Below, in pieces: positions 1 through 8,318 of a stretch of 64,000 bases of DNA. The DNA is taken from assembly GCF_039645975.1 (NCBI RefSeq), contig NZ_CP147918.1, positions 930,001-994,000 of the forward strand. The letters are read 5' to 3'. Below the pieces are notes generated by a model that worked only from the letters and a program-made list of their open reading frames with translations, was not told the origin of the DNA and ran no database searches. This DNA is from Sulfurimonas sp. HSL-1716 (GTDB lineage Bacteria; Campylobacterota; Campylobacteria; Campylobacterales; Sulfurimonadaceae). The first letter of the stretch is position 1. Each line of letters starts with the position of its first letter. Both the position numbers and the translations under genes were made by a program.

Positions 1-2
1 GA

Positions 3-566
3 TCCAAGCTAAAAGACCCGAGGCGGCCGCTTTTTGTCATGATCGCTAGATTAGTGGAACAAAAAGGGATAGACCTGCTGATAGATTCCATAAAGATGCT
101 GCTTGAGAAAAAAATAAATCTGTTTTTGCTTGGAGAAGGCAGTGCCGAGTTTTCCAAAAAGCTGGCGCGGTTTTCAAACGAGCATGATAACTTTGAATTT
201 TTCGAAGGGTATGATGAAGAGCTTTCACACAGGATCTATGCTGCAGCGGATTTTTTACTGATGCCCTCAAAGTTCGAACCCTGCGGATTGAACCAGATGA
301 TCGCCATGCGTTACGGCACGATCCCGATAGTGCATGCGGTGGGAGGACTCAAAGACAGCGTCCATGAAGATAAAAAAGCTTGCGGTGAAGGGATAGTCTT
401 TAAAAAACAGAATAAAAAAGAGTTTCTCTCTGCCGTTGAGAGAGCTTTAAAACTCAAAAAAGAGGCTAAAAAATTCAAAGCGACGATCGAGTTCAATATG
501 GGGTGCGATTTTTCTTTCAGACCGAGCGCGCTGGAATATCTGAGGCTGTATAAGAGTCTGGCATGA
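3..566 (+). CDS. glgA: Glycogen synthase, C-terminal part (cut by window edge)
   Basis: This is the 3' end of a GT5 glycogen/starch synthase, which transfers glucose from ADP- or UDP-glucose to growing alpha-1,4-glucan. The frame is open from base 3, so the gene starts outside the window and 187 codons are visible. They cover the C-terminal Rossmann domain: an IARLVEQKGIDLL strand-helix near the left edge and the family signature MPSKFEPCGLNQ followed by MRYGTIPIVHAVGGL. It resembles the complete glycogen synthase at 1399-2880 but is clearly diverged, so it is a paralogue and not a recent duplicate. Its stop overlaps the ROK kinase start by four bases, indicating a shared operon. Whether the missing N-terminal half is intact cannot be judged. 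Confidence 0.9.
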   Translation, partial: SKLKDPRRPLFVMIARLVEQKGIDLLIDSIKMLLEKKINLFLLGEGSAEFSKKLARFSNEHDNFEFFEGYDEELSHRIYAAADFLLMPSKFEPCGLNQMIAMRYGTIPIVHAVGGLKDSVHEDKKACGEGIVFKKQNKKEFLSAVERALKLKKEAKKFKATIEFNMGCDFSFRPSALEYLRLYKSLA

Positions 567-1402
567 ATTTGAGCATAGATGCGGGAGGAACCTATTATCG
601 TGCTAGGATACTAGAGAACGATACTCTTATGGAAACATTGTTTGTAAAAAGCGTGAAGATCGGTCTTTTAGAGTGGATAGAAGAGATATTAAAAAAACAT
701 CACGGCATAAAAAACATCTGTATCGCTTATGCAGGGCAGGTGAAAAACGGGGTAATCCTTTCGGCTCCAAACATCAAAATAGACAATCATGACATAAAAA
801 ACTATTTCGAGACGAAATATGATTTAAAACTCTTCATTGAAAACGATCTTGACTGTGCAGTAATGGCGGAAGCTGCACATTTTCAGAGTAAAGAGATATG
901 CGCTTTATACGTAGGAACGGGACTGGGTCTTGGAGTCATCAGCGCAGGCAGACTGATTCGCGGACATGCCGGCATGGCGACGGAGATAGGACATATTCCC
1001 TATAAAGAGACTCCCTTTTTGTGCGGGTGTGGAAAAAGTAACTGTCTGGAACTTTTTGCTTCGGGATCCGGTCTTCTGAAACACAAGGAGCATAATCTCG
1101 TCGAAAGCGCTTTAAATCTGGAAGAATTAAAAAAGAGCAAAGATGTAAAGGCAAAAAATATCTATGATGATTTTATAACGGCTTTGCTTTATGCTGCGGG
1201 TACGGTCATAACCCTTTTTAATCCCGAGATACTGGTTCTTGGCGGCGGTATCGTTAGAGCGAACGAGGACATTTTGCAGATAATAACTTCCAGGATCAAA
1301 GATTTTGCTATGCCCATAGCCCTTGAAGATGTTAAAATAGTAACGACGCAGATGCAAGACGCTTCCTTACAAGGCGCACTATTACTAAAGGATGTCAGAT
1401 GA
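563..1402 (+). CDS. ROK-family sugar kinase, probable glucokinase
   Basis: A 279-residue ROK-family kinase, expected to phosphorylate glucose or a related sugar with ATP in the cytoplasm. The N-terminal phosphate-binding loop reads DAGGTYYRARI. Residues about 145-170 carry EIGHIP and the zinc-binding cysteine cluster CGCGKSNCLE followed by the SG turn typical of ROK proteins. A second glycine-rich segment, LVLGGGIV, lies near residue 225. Length is normal for single-domain ROK glucokinases without an N-terminal HTH, so it is an enzyme and not a NagC-type repressor. It overlaps both neighbouring glycogen synthase genes by four bases, so glucose released from glycogen could be re-phosphorylated by the same operon (inference). 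Substrate is not proven by sequence. Confidence 0.88.
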   Translation: MNLSIDAGGTYYRARILENDTLMETLFVKSVKIGLLEWIEEILKKHHGIKNICIAYAGQVKNGVILSAPNIKIDNHDIKNYFETKYDLKLFIENDLDCAVMAEAAHFQSKEICALYVGTGLGLGVISAGRLIRGHAGMATEIGHIPYKETPFLCGCGKSNCLELFASGSGLLKHKEHNLVESALNLEELKKSKDVKAKNIYDDFITALLYAAGTVITLFNPEILVLGGGIVRANEDILQIITSRIKDFAMPIALEDVKIVTTQMQDASLQGALLLKDVR

Positions 1403-2880
1403 GCAAAAAGAGATTGAAGATTCTGTTTGCTGCTTCGGAAGTGGCAGGATTTGCAAAGACGGGCGGACTCGCCGATGTGGCCGGTGCTCTTCCAAAAGCG
1501 ATAAAAAAACTCGGACACGACATCATAGTCGTGATGCCCAGATATTACCAGATCGATAAAAACAGTTTGAAAAAGCTGGAGGCTCCTTTAGGCGTTCCCA
1601 TGGGTTCCATGGGAGAGCTTTGGGCGGGCGTTTATACGACTTCTTTGGCGCAAAGCGAAGTACCCGTATATTTTATAGACTATGAGAAATATTTCGGCAG
1701 AAGCGGGCTTTATGACGACCATGAAGGCTCTTATGAAGACAATGCCAACCGTTTTATATTTTTCTCCAAAGCGACCCTGCAGCTCAGCAAGATGCTGCAG
1801 TTTGCTCCCGACATCGTTCATGCCAACGATTGGCATACCGCGGCTATGACGCTTATGATGAAAACCCGCTTTGTGCATGATTTCGCTTTTGCAAAATCGG
1901 TACTCACTATCCATAATCTTGCGCATCAGGGAATATTTCATAAAAACGTCATGGATATTTTGGAGGTCGGCTGGGAGCATTTCAATGCCCATGAGTTCGA
2001 GAGCCTCAACAGTGCAAATCTCCTTAAAGGCGGTATCATGCATGCCGATGCCCTCACTACGGTATCTAAACAATATGCCAAGGAGATACAGACGCCGGAG
2101 TTCGGTTTTGGATTGCAGGATCATATAAGGGCGCATTCGGGCAAGCTTTTTGGCATACTTAATGGCGTCGATTACAGTGAGTGGAACCCCTCCCTTGACA
2201 ATGCCATCGCCAAAAAATATGATATCGGCGATATGAGCGGAAAATCGGAGTGTAAAAGGGACATTCAAAGACATTTCGGGCTTGAACTGCGAGAGGACGT
2301 ACCGCTTATCGGTTTTATTGGGCGTTTTGTGGAGCAAAAGGGGATAGGGCTTATCAGTACGGTGATAAACGGTCTGTTGGATCTCGATGTACAGATCGTG
2401 ATGCTTGGAACAGGGGAAAGATGGGCTGTGAGTTTTTTTGACGATGTGGCGTTTCACAGGCAAAATTTCGGCTTGCATGTGGGATACAGCGACGTTCTTG
2501 CCCACAAGATAGAAGCGGGATGTGATATGTTTTTGATGCCTTCGCTCTTTGAACCGTGCGGGCTCAACCAGATATACGGTCTGCGTTACGGAACACTGCC
2601 GATCGTCCGTGCGACGGGCGGACTTGACGATACGATAACCAACTTCGACGAACATCATAAAAACGGCAACGGGTTCAAGTTTTACGATGCTTCTGCGGAA
2701 GCGCTTTACTACACAGTGTTATGGGCGGTAGAGATATACCGTAAGGACAAAAGTGCGTTTAAAGATATGCAGGAGCGTGCGATGAAAGAGCATTTCAGCT
2801 GGGATGATTCGGCAAAGAGATACGAAGCTGTATACCGATATGTCCTAGAGAAAAAACACACTTTAAAGCCGAACCTATGA
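1399..2880 (+). CDS. glgA: Glycogen synthase (complete)
   Basis: A 493-residue GT5 glycogen synthase. Residues about 10-30 hold the nucleotide-sugar-binding KTGGLADVAGALP loop containing the catalytic-site lysine known from E. coli GlgA. The N-terminal Rossmann domain continues with HANDWHT and LTIHNLAHQG. The C-terminal domain has GFIGRFVEQKGI and the signature MPSLFEPCGLNQIYGLRYG, then ATGGLDDT. Length matches bacterial GlgA. It shares four-base overlaps with the upstream ROK kinase and downstream glgB. A second glycogen synthase ends at base 566 in the same operon; the two may differ in nucleotide-sugar preference or in a role such as maltose-1-phosphate synthesis, which sequence alone does not settle. 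Confidence 0.96.
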   Translation: MSKKRLKILFAASEVAGFAKTGGLADVAGALPKAIKKLGHDIIVVMPRYYQIDKNSLKKLEAPLGVPMGSMGELWAGVYTTSLAQSEVPVYFIDYEKYFGRSGLYDDHEGSYEDNANRFIFFSKATLQLSKMLQFAPDIVHANDWHTAAMTLMMKTRFVHDFAFAKSVLTIHNLAHQGIFHKNVMDILEVGWEHFNAHEFESLNSANLLKGGIMHADALTTVSKQYAKEIQTPEFGFGLQDHIRAHSGKLFGILNGVDYSEWNPSLDNAIAKKYDIGDMSGKSECKRDIQRHFGLELREDVPLIGFIGRFVEQKGIGLISTVINGLLDLDVQIVMLGTGERWAVSFFDDVAFHRQNFGLHVGYSDVLAHKIEAGCDMFLMPSLFEPCGLNQIYGLRYGTLPIVRATGGLDDTITNFDEHHKNGNGFKFYDASAEALYYTVLWAVEIYRKDKSAFKDMQERAMKEHFSWDDSAKRYEAVYRYVLEKKHTLKPNL

Positions 2881-4793
2881 AGCACGAGATATTTTACGAT
2901 GTAACGCTCTTTAGCGACTATGACATCTATCTTTTTAAAGAGGGTACGCACTCAAGGCTCTACAAACATCTGGGTTCGCATTTTATGCAGAGAAAAAAAA
3001 GCCGTGGAGTGTATTTCGCGCTGTGGGCTCCAAATGCCCGCAGCGTTTTTGTTATAGGTGATTTCAACGGATATGATGCCTCTGCTCATCCTTTAAAGCT
3101 TCGCGATGACGGATCGGGGATATGGGAAGGGTTTATAACGGAAGTAAAACAGGAGATGACCTACAAGTATCATATCTCTTCTGACCAAGGCACGGCACAA
3201 AAAGCGGACCCGTATGCATTTTATGCCGAAGTGGCGCCAAACTCTGCTTCAAAGATATGGAGTCTGGAAGATTACGGCTGGAGGGATAAAAAATGGATGA
3301 GGTCGCGTGCGAAAAAAAATTCCCACAAGGCTCCTGTCTCGATCTATGAGGTCCACCTTGGTTCATGGAAAAGGAAGGTCGAAGCGGAGAACCGTTTTTT
3401 AACCTACACGGAAGCGGCAAAAGAGCTGGCGACATATCTAAAAGAGATGAACTTTACGCATGTCGAGCTTCTTCCCATCACGGAGTATCCCTTTGAAGGC
3501 TCTTGGGGCTATCAGGTCACGGGATACTTTGCTCCGACGTCCCGCTACGGGAATCCGCAGGAGTTTATGAACTTTGTCGATATCATGCACGGCAGCGGCA
3601 TCGGCGTGATTTTGGACTGGGTTCCTTCGCATTTTGTAACGGACGGGCATGGTCTTATAAACTTCGACGGCACCTGTCTTTATGAGCATGAAGATCCGAG
3701 AAAAGGGTTTCACCCCGAATGGGGCAGCGCCGTTTTCAACTATGACAGAAACGAGGTACGCGCATTTTTGATCAGTTCGGCTCTTTTTTGGCTGGAGATG
3801 TACCATATTGACGGTATCAGAGTAGACGCCGTGGCTTCCATGCTCTATCTGGATTATGCCAGATGTGAGGGCGAATGGGTGCCAAACGAGGACGGGAGCA
3901 ATATAAACCGCGGAGCCGTCAAATTTTTAAAACAGCTCAATACGGCTGCTTACGGAGAGTTTGGCGATATCATGATGTTTGCCGAAGAATCCACGAACTA
4001 CTCGATGGTCACCAGACCAGTGGATGTAGGAGGGCTTGGATTCGGATACAAGTGGAACATGGGCTGGATGCACGATATCTTGAAATATATGAAGATCAAT
4101 CCGCTTTTCAGGCAGCATCATCATCAAAACCTGACCTTTAGTTTCGTTTATATGTACAACGAGAACTATCTGCTTCCTTTAAGTCATGACGAGGTCGTAC
4201 ATATGAAAGGCTCTCTGATCAACAAGATGCCGGGAGGTTATGAGAAAAAATTCGCGAATTTAAGAGCGCTTTATTCGTTGATGTTCGCCCATCCTGGCAA
4301 AAAACTTTTGTTTATGGGTGCAGAGTTCGCGCAGTTTGCGGAGTGGAATTTCGAGCAGAGCCTTGACTGGCATCTTTTGGAGCATAAAGCACATAAAGGG
4401 ATACGCGATCTTCTCATAACACTCAATAAACTTTATGCAAAACTGCCTGCTCTGCATAAAAACGACGTGGAAAAAAACGGCTTTTCCTGGATAGACGAAA
4501 ATGATTACAGGGCAAATGTTATCGCTTTTATTCGCATCGGCGGCAGAGGGGTGAAGCCCGTCATAGCCGTTTGTAATTTTTCGGACACGATGCATAATGA
4601 TTACCGTATCGGAGTTCCAAAAGAGGGGGAGTACAAAGAGATATTCAACTCCGATCATGAGTCTTTCGGGGGGTGTTCAAAAACGAGAGAAGAACCTATA
4701 AGATCGGAAGCCAAAGAGCATCACGGAAGAAAACATAGTCTTGTTTTGACACTTGCTCCGCTGAGTGTCGTTTATCTGCAAAGAGTAAGATAG
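2877..4793 (+). CDS. glgB: 1,4-alpha-glucan branching enzyme
   Basis: A 638-residue GH13 branching enzyme that introduces alpha-1,6 branches into glycogen. The N-terminal CBM48 domain includes FALWAPNARSVFVIGDFNG at roughly residues 48-66. The (beta/alpha)8 barrel shows the family regions: VELLPITEYPFEGSWGYQ, the DGIRVDAVASMLYLDY segment with the nucleophile Asp, FAEEST with the acid Glu, and LSHDEVVH with the transition-state-stabilising His-Asp. The all-beta C-terminal domain ends in a basic stretch. It overlaps glgA by four bases and is the last gene of the operon; its stop lies three bases from the 3' end of the convergent P-type ATPase gene, with no room for an independent terminator. 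Confidence 0.97.
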   Translation: MKHEIFYDVTLFSDYDIYLFKEGTHSRLYKHLGSHFMQRKKSRGVYFALWAPNARSVFVIGDFNGYDASAHPLKLRDDGSGIWEGFITEVKQEMTYKYHISSDQGTAQKADPYAFYAEVAPNSASKIWSLEDYGWRDKKWMRSRAKKNSHKAPVSIYEVHLGSWKRKVEAENRFLTYTEAAKELATYLKEMNFTHVELLPITEYPFEGSWGYQVTGYFAPTSRYGNPQEFMNFVDIMHGSGIGVILDWVPSHFVTDGHGLINFDGTCLYEHEDPRKGFHPEWGSAVFNYDRNEVRAFLISSALFWLEMYHIDGIRVDAVASMLYLDYARCEGEWVPNEDGSNINRGAVKFLKQLNTAAYGEFGDIMMFAEESTNYSMVTRPVDVGGLGFGYKWNMGWMHDILKYMKINPLFRQHHHQNLTFSFVYMYNENYLLPLSHDEVVHMKGSLINKMPGGYEKKFANLRALYSLMFAHPGKKLLFMGAEFAQFAEWNFEQSLDWHLLEHKAHKGIRDLLITLNKLYAKLPALHKNDVEKNGFSWIDENDYRANVIAFIRIGGRGVKPVIAVCNFSDTMHNDYRIGVPKEGEYKEIFNSDHESFGGCSKTREEPIRSEAKEHHGRKHSLVLTLAPLSVVYLQRVR

Positions 4794-4795
4794 TC

Positions 4796-7477
4796 TCAGC
4801 CGATCTCTGCGTAGCGCATCTTTTTTAATCTCAGGTATTTATAGGTTTCATGCGAGACTAGGATCAAAAGAGGAAAAGGAAGCAGTATCCACAGATCTTT
4901 TACGGGTACGTGGGCGGTATTGAAAACTTTTTGAACCGCTGCTACGTTTAGAAGCATATATATCCATGTAAGTACCGCTCCCCAGGCAAATAAAAGCGTT
5001 TTGTTCGACTTCCAGCTTATCGTCCAGATATTAAAATCCCAGCTTCGCATCGTCCAGACATTGGCGAGCTGGCTTGTTACAGCCCCCAAAAGTGTCATTG
5101 TCATTGCCTGTGCATGAAAGAGTGGGTTATTGAGGTTTACATCTCCGTACTGCCAGCCGTGAGAAAAAAGAAAGCTTGCGAATGCGAACATCGCCGCACT
5201 CGCTTCGATGATCCCGATAAAAAAATAACCGCGCTTAAACACTTCCCAATCAAGTATCTTTTCATCTTTTCCAACAGGCGGTCTTTTCATGATGTTTTTT
5301 TCCGGTTTTTCACTTCCAAGGGCAAGTCCCGGAAGCATATCTGAACCGAGATCGATAGAGAGTATCTGGATGACAGAAAGTGGATTTGGTATCTTTAAAA
5401 AGAAAGAGAGGATATAGGGTACGATCTCGGGAACATTGGATGAAAGGATATATGTTACGAATTTTTTGATATTGAAATAGACAGTTCTTCCCTCTTCGAT
5501 GGCAGAGACGATGGAGTTGAAATTGTCGTCGAGCAGTATCATATCGCTTGATTCTTTTGCCACGTCCGTTCCGCTTCCCATCGCGATGCCGATATCCGCT
5601 TTTTTCAAAGAGGGAGAATCATTCACGCCGTCTCCTGTCATCGCCACGACTTCGCCGTTTTTTTGCAGAGCATCGGCGATCTTGAGCTTTTGATTGCTTG
5701 CCATTCTGGCAAAGACGTATGTCTTGTCTTCTAGCATCTTTTGCAGCTCTTCGCCGCTCATTTGTGCGACTTCATCGCCTGTGAGGACTCCGTCGTATCT
5801 TAATCCTATCTGTCTGCCGATGGCTGCGGCGGTATTGGCATTGTCACCAGTGATCATTATGGTTCTTATACCTGCCGTGTAGCATTTTTGCAGTGCATCT
5901 TTGACTTCGGATCTTGCGATGTCCATGATAGCGACAAGCCCCAGCAGAGTAAGGCCCTCTTCATCGTCTTTGTCGTTTAGGGCGATCGCTAAGACTCTGT
6001 ATGCTCTGTTTTGGAAATCTTCAAGCTCTTTTTGCAGTTTGTCCGTGGCATCTTTGTCAAACTTTTTTATCTCGTCTTTGTCTTGATAGTGTGTCGTTTT
6101 TGTAAAGATGATTTCGGGTGCTCCTTTGACAAAAAGTACCTCTTTGCCGTCTATTTTTCCAAATGTCGACATCATCTTTCTTTCACTGCTGAAAGGATTC
6201 TCTTTTATTTTTTCAAAATCGTTTTGTATATTATATTTTTTGGCAGCGGCGATTATGGCTAGTTCGGTCGGATCGCCCACTATTTTATCGTCATCGATGC
6301 TTGCCCTTGAGTTAAACAGTCCCGCATATAAAACCGTTTTGAGATGCTTATCCGAATTTTCGTTTTTGTTCTTTAGCGTAAAGTCTCCTTTAGTCTCATA
6401 TCCATTCCCGCTGACGGATATCTTTTCGCCGCTTGTAAGATATATCTCTTTTAAAGTCATCTCGTTCTTTGTCAAAGTTCCCGTCTTATCGGTACATATC
6501 GTGGTCACGCTTCCAAGAGTCTGAACTGAGGCGAGGTTCTTGATAAGCGCGTTTTTCTTTGCCATTCTTTGAGAAGCGAGGGACAATGAAAGGGTTATGG
6601 TTGGAAGTAATCCTTCGGGGACGTTGGCGACGATCAAAGAGAGCGCGAAGATAGCGGCGATAAGCATCCCTTTGCCGGAAAAGTAGCCCAGCAGAAAAAA
6701 CACGACGCCCGCAAGCAGGGCAAGTACGGTCAAGATCTTGGTCATGTTTATCACCTCTTTTTCAAGAGGAGTCAGCCCTTTTTCTATATTGCCGGTAAGG
6801 GTGGCTATCTTTCCGAACTCCGTTGCCATACTTGTAGCCACGACGACGGCTTCACCGCTGCCGTTTACGACGCTTGTTCCCGCATAAACCATGTTTTTTG
6901 CATCTATCTCGCGTTTTGCACCCTTGCTTGTAAGCTCTCTTTTGCTCGGTTTAGATTCTCCGTCAAGCGAAGAGGTGTTGATATAAAGCTCGTTTGCTTC
7001 AAGCAAGACGCCATCGGCTGCTATCTTGTCTCCCTCTTCGAGGACGATGATGTCTCCGGGTACGAGTTCGCTTGCTTCAATCTCTATGATTTTGCTCTCG
7101 CGTTTTACTTTTATGATGGTAGGCATAAGTTTTAAAAGGGCGTCCATCGCTTTGTCGGCTTTAAAGTTCTGCCAAAACGTAAAAGTCGCATTGATGACGA
7201 CGGCGCCGAAGATGGCATATCCCAAGACGTCGTTTCCTTGGTTCGGCTGGTAATATTCGGCTATAAACGCCAAGATTCCGGCGATCTCAAGCAGAATGGG
7301 AAAAAACTCTATATACTGTTTGAAATACTCTTTGATATAGTTCTTTTTCTCTTTTTTCTCGATTATGTTCTTTCCGAAATCGGCCTGCCTTTTTTGCACG
7401 TCATGAAGGCTCAATCCGTTTTTCGTTGTCCTGAACTCTTTTAAGAGACTTTGCTCGGACAACTCATAAGCTCTCAC
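4796..7477 (-). CDS. P2-type cation-transporting ATPase
   Basis: An 893-residue P-type ATPase with a cation_ATPase_N domain, the actuator loop DGES (residues about 173-176, in place of TGES), the phosphorylation motif DKTGTLTKNEM, MITGDN and the hinge GDGVNDSPSLKKADIGIAMG. The transmembrane segment before the phosphorylation site reads VANVPEGLLPTITLSLSLASQ. That form (PEGLL) is closer to the Na+/K+-ATPase group (P2C) than to the PEGLP of Ca2+ pumps, so a monovalent cation substrate is possible but unproven. It overlaps the upstream Usp-like gene by four bases, so the two are probably cotranscribed and may be functionally linked. It is convergent with glgB. Confidence 0.93.
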   Translation of the reverse strand: MRAYELSEQSLLKEFRTTKNGLSLHDVQKRQADFGKNIIEKKEKKNYIKEYFKQYIEFFPILLEIAGILAFIAEYYQPNQGNDVLGYAIFGAVVINATFTFWQNFKADKAMDALLKLMPTIIKVKRESKIIEIEASELVPGDIIVLEEGDKIAADGVLLEANELYINTSSLDGESKPSKRELTSKGAKREIDAKNMVYAGTSVVNGSGEAVVVATSMATEFGKIATLTGNIEKGLTPLEKEVINMTKILTVLALLAGVVFFLLGYFSGKGMLIAAIFALSLIVANVPEGLLPTITLSLSLASQRMAKKNALIKNLASVQTLGSVTTICTDKTGTLTKNEMTLKEIYLTSGEKISVSGNGYETKGDFTLKNKNENSDKHLKTVLYAGLFNSRASIDDDKIVGDPTELAIIAAAKKYNIQNDFEKIKENPFSSERKMMSTFGKIDGKEVLFVKGAPEIIFTKTTHYQDKDEIKKFDKDATDKLQKELEDFQNRAYRVLAIALNDKDDEEGLTLLGLVAIMDIARSEVKDALQKCYTAGIRTIMITGDNANTAAAIGRQIGLRYDGVLTGDEVAQMSGEELQKMLEDKTYVFARMASNQKLKIADALQKNGEVVAMTGDGVNDSPSLKKADIGIAMGSGTDVAKESSDMILLDDNFNSIVSAIEEGRTVYFNIKKFVTYILSSNVPEIVPYILSFFLKIPNPLSVIQILSIDLGSDMLPGLALGSEKPEKNIMKRPPVGKDEKILDWEVFKRGYFFIGIIEASAAMFAFASFLFSHGWQYGDVNLNNPLFHAQAMTMTLLGAVTSQLANVWTMRSWDFNIWTISWKSNKTLLFAWGAVLTWIYMLLNVAAVQKVFNTAHVPVKDLWILLPFPLLILVSHETYKYLRLKKMRYAEIG

Positions 7478-8280
7478 TGTTCATCCTTATAAGGAATAAA
7501 ATATATGATATTGAGCATAGGTTTTTTAAACAATATGTCTATGGGATGCTGCCCGAAAAAACCTCTGTCGTGATGACCGCCGACTATCGCCAGATCGTAT
7601 CCGTGATTGGCTATATGGGCTTTTACTCTGTCTCCTTCGGTCAAGGCATAGTCATGTTTGACGGAAAATTTAAAATCCAGCATCTTGGCGAGGCGGAAAT
7701 AGTGTCTGAGATGAAAGATTATCTCTTTGAGTCTGCTTTTTTCTTTTTGGGTATCGATAGTTGCCATTTTTCCTTTGGAAACCTTGTCTATCGAATATAT
7801 TTCAGCTTTTGAGTCGTATGAAAGTGCGAATGTCGTGAAAAAAGAGAACTTTTTAACGGAGAGCTTGAAATCTCGTATCGGCAGGATAAGTTTGTCGACA
7901 CTGCCTTGCATGGAAAGTTTTACTATCTTTACCACCGCCAGGTCCGTTTTCATTTTTGCTCTTATGAGCACCTGTGCAAACGATCTGTCGAAGATAGAGT
8001 GGTTTTGTCTGGTGGAACAAAAGATAATATCGATATCTTTTTCAGCTACGTAGTGTCTAAACTCATTGAAATTCTCAAAAATAAGAAATTCGTTTTCGAC
8101 ATCCGACGCAAGGGCAGCCGCACTTAGGTCTTCGGCACTTTTTCTGACTTCGTCCAAGGAATCCTGCCCCTTGATGTGAACCAGCTCAAATACCGCGCCG
8201 AGCTCTTTTGCATAGTGCAGGGCATATATGGATGAGGATTCAGAAATCATAGACCCGTTTATCAGACTAATCACTCTCAT
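7474..8280 (-). CDS. Universal stress protein-like protein, tandem Usp domains
   Basis: A 268-residue soluble protein that looks like two Usp (adenine nucleotide alpha-hydrolase-like) domains in tandem. The second half ends with VGGHHDRGFFGQHPIDILFK, a loose version of the Usp ATP-binding G-2X-G-9X-G(S/T) signature; the first half begins with a typical beta strand, RVISLINGS. Similarity is by fold pattern and weaker than for canonical UspA. The start is supported by GAGGAG six bases upstream of the ATG. Its stop overlaps the P-type ATPase start by four bases, so it may act as a stress or nucleotide sensor for that transporter (inference). Confidence 0.7.
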   Translation of the reverse strand: MRVISLINGSMISESSSIYALHYAKELGAVFELVHIKGQDSLDEVRKSAEDLSAAALASDVENEFLIFENFNEFRHYVAEKDIDIIFCSTRQNHSIFDRSFAQVLIRAKMKTDLAVVKIVKLSMQGSVDKLILPIRDFKLSVKKFSFFTTFALSYDSKAEIYSIDKVSKGKMATIDTQKEKSRLKEIIFHLRHYFRLAKMLDFKFSVKHDYALTEGDRVKAHIANHGYDLAIVGGHHDRGFFGQHPIDILFKKPMLNIIYFIPYKDEQ

Positions 8281-8318
8281 CGCAACTCCTCATATTGAAT
8301 TTGGCAGTGTCAAGAAGA

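Noticed and set aside
1588-2658. Long open frame of 356 codons on the minus strand
   Set aside because: It is antisense to the complete glycogen synthase gene, and its translation has no recognisable domain.
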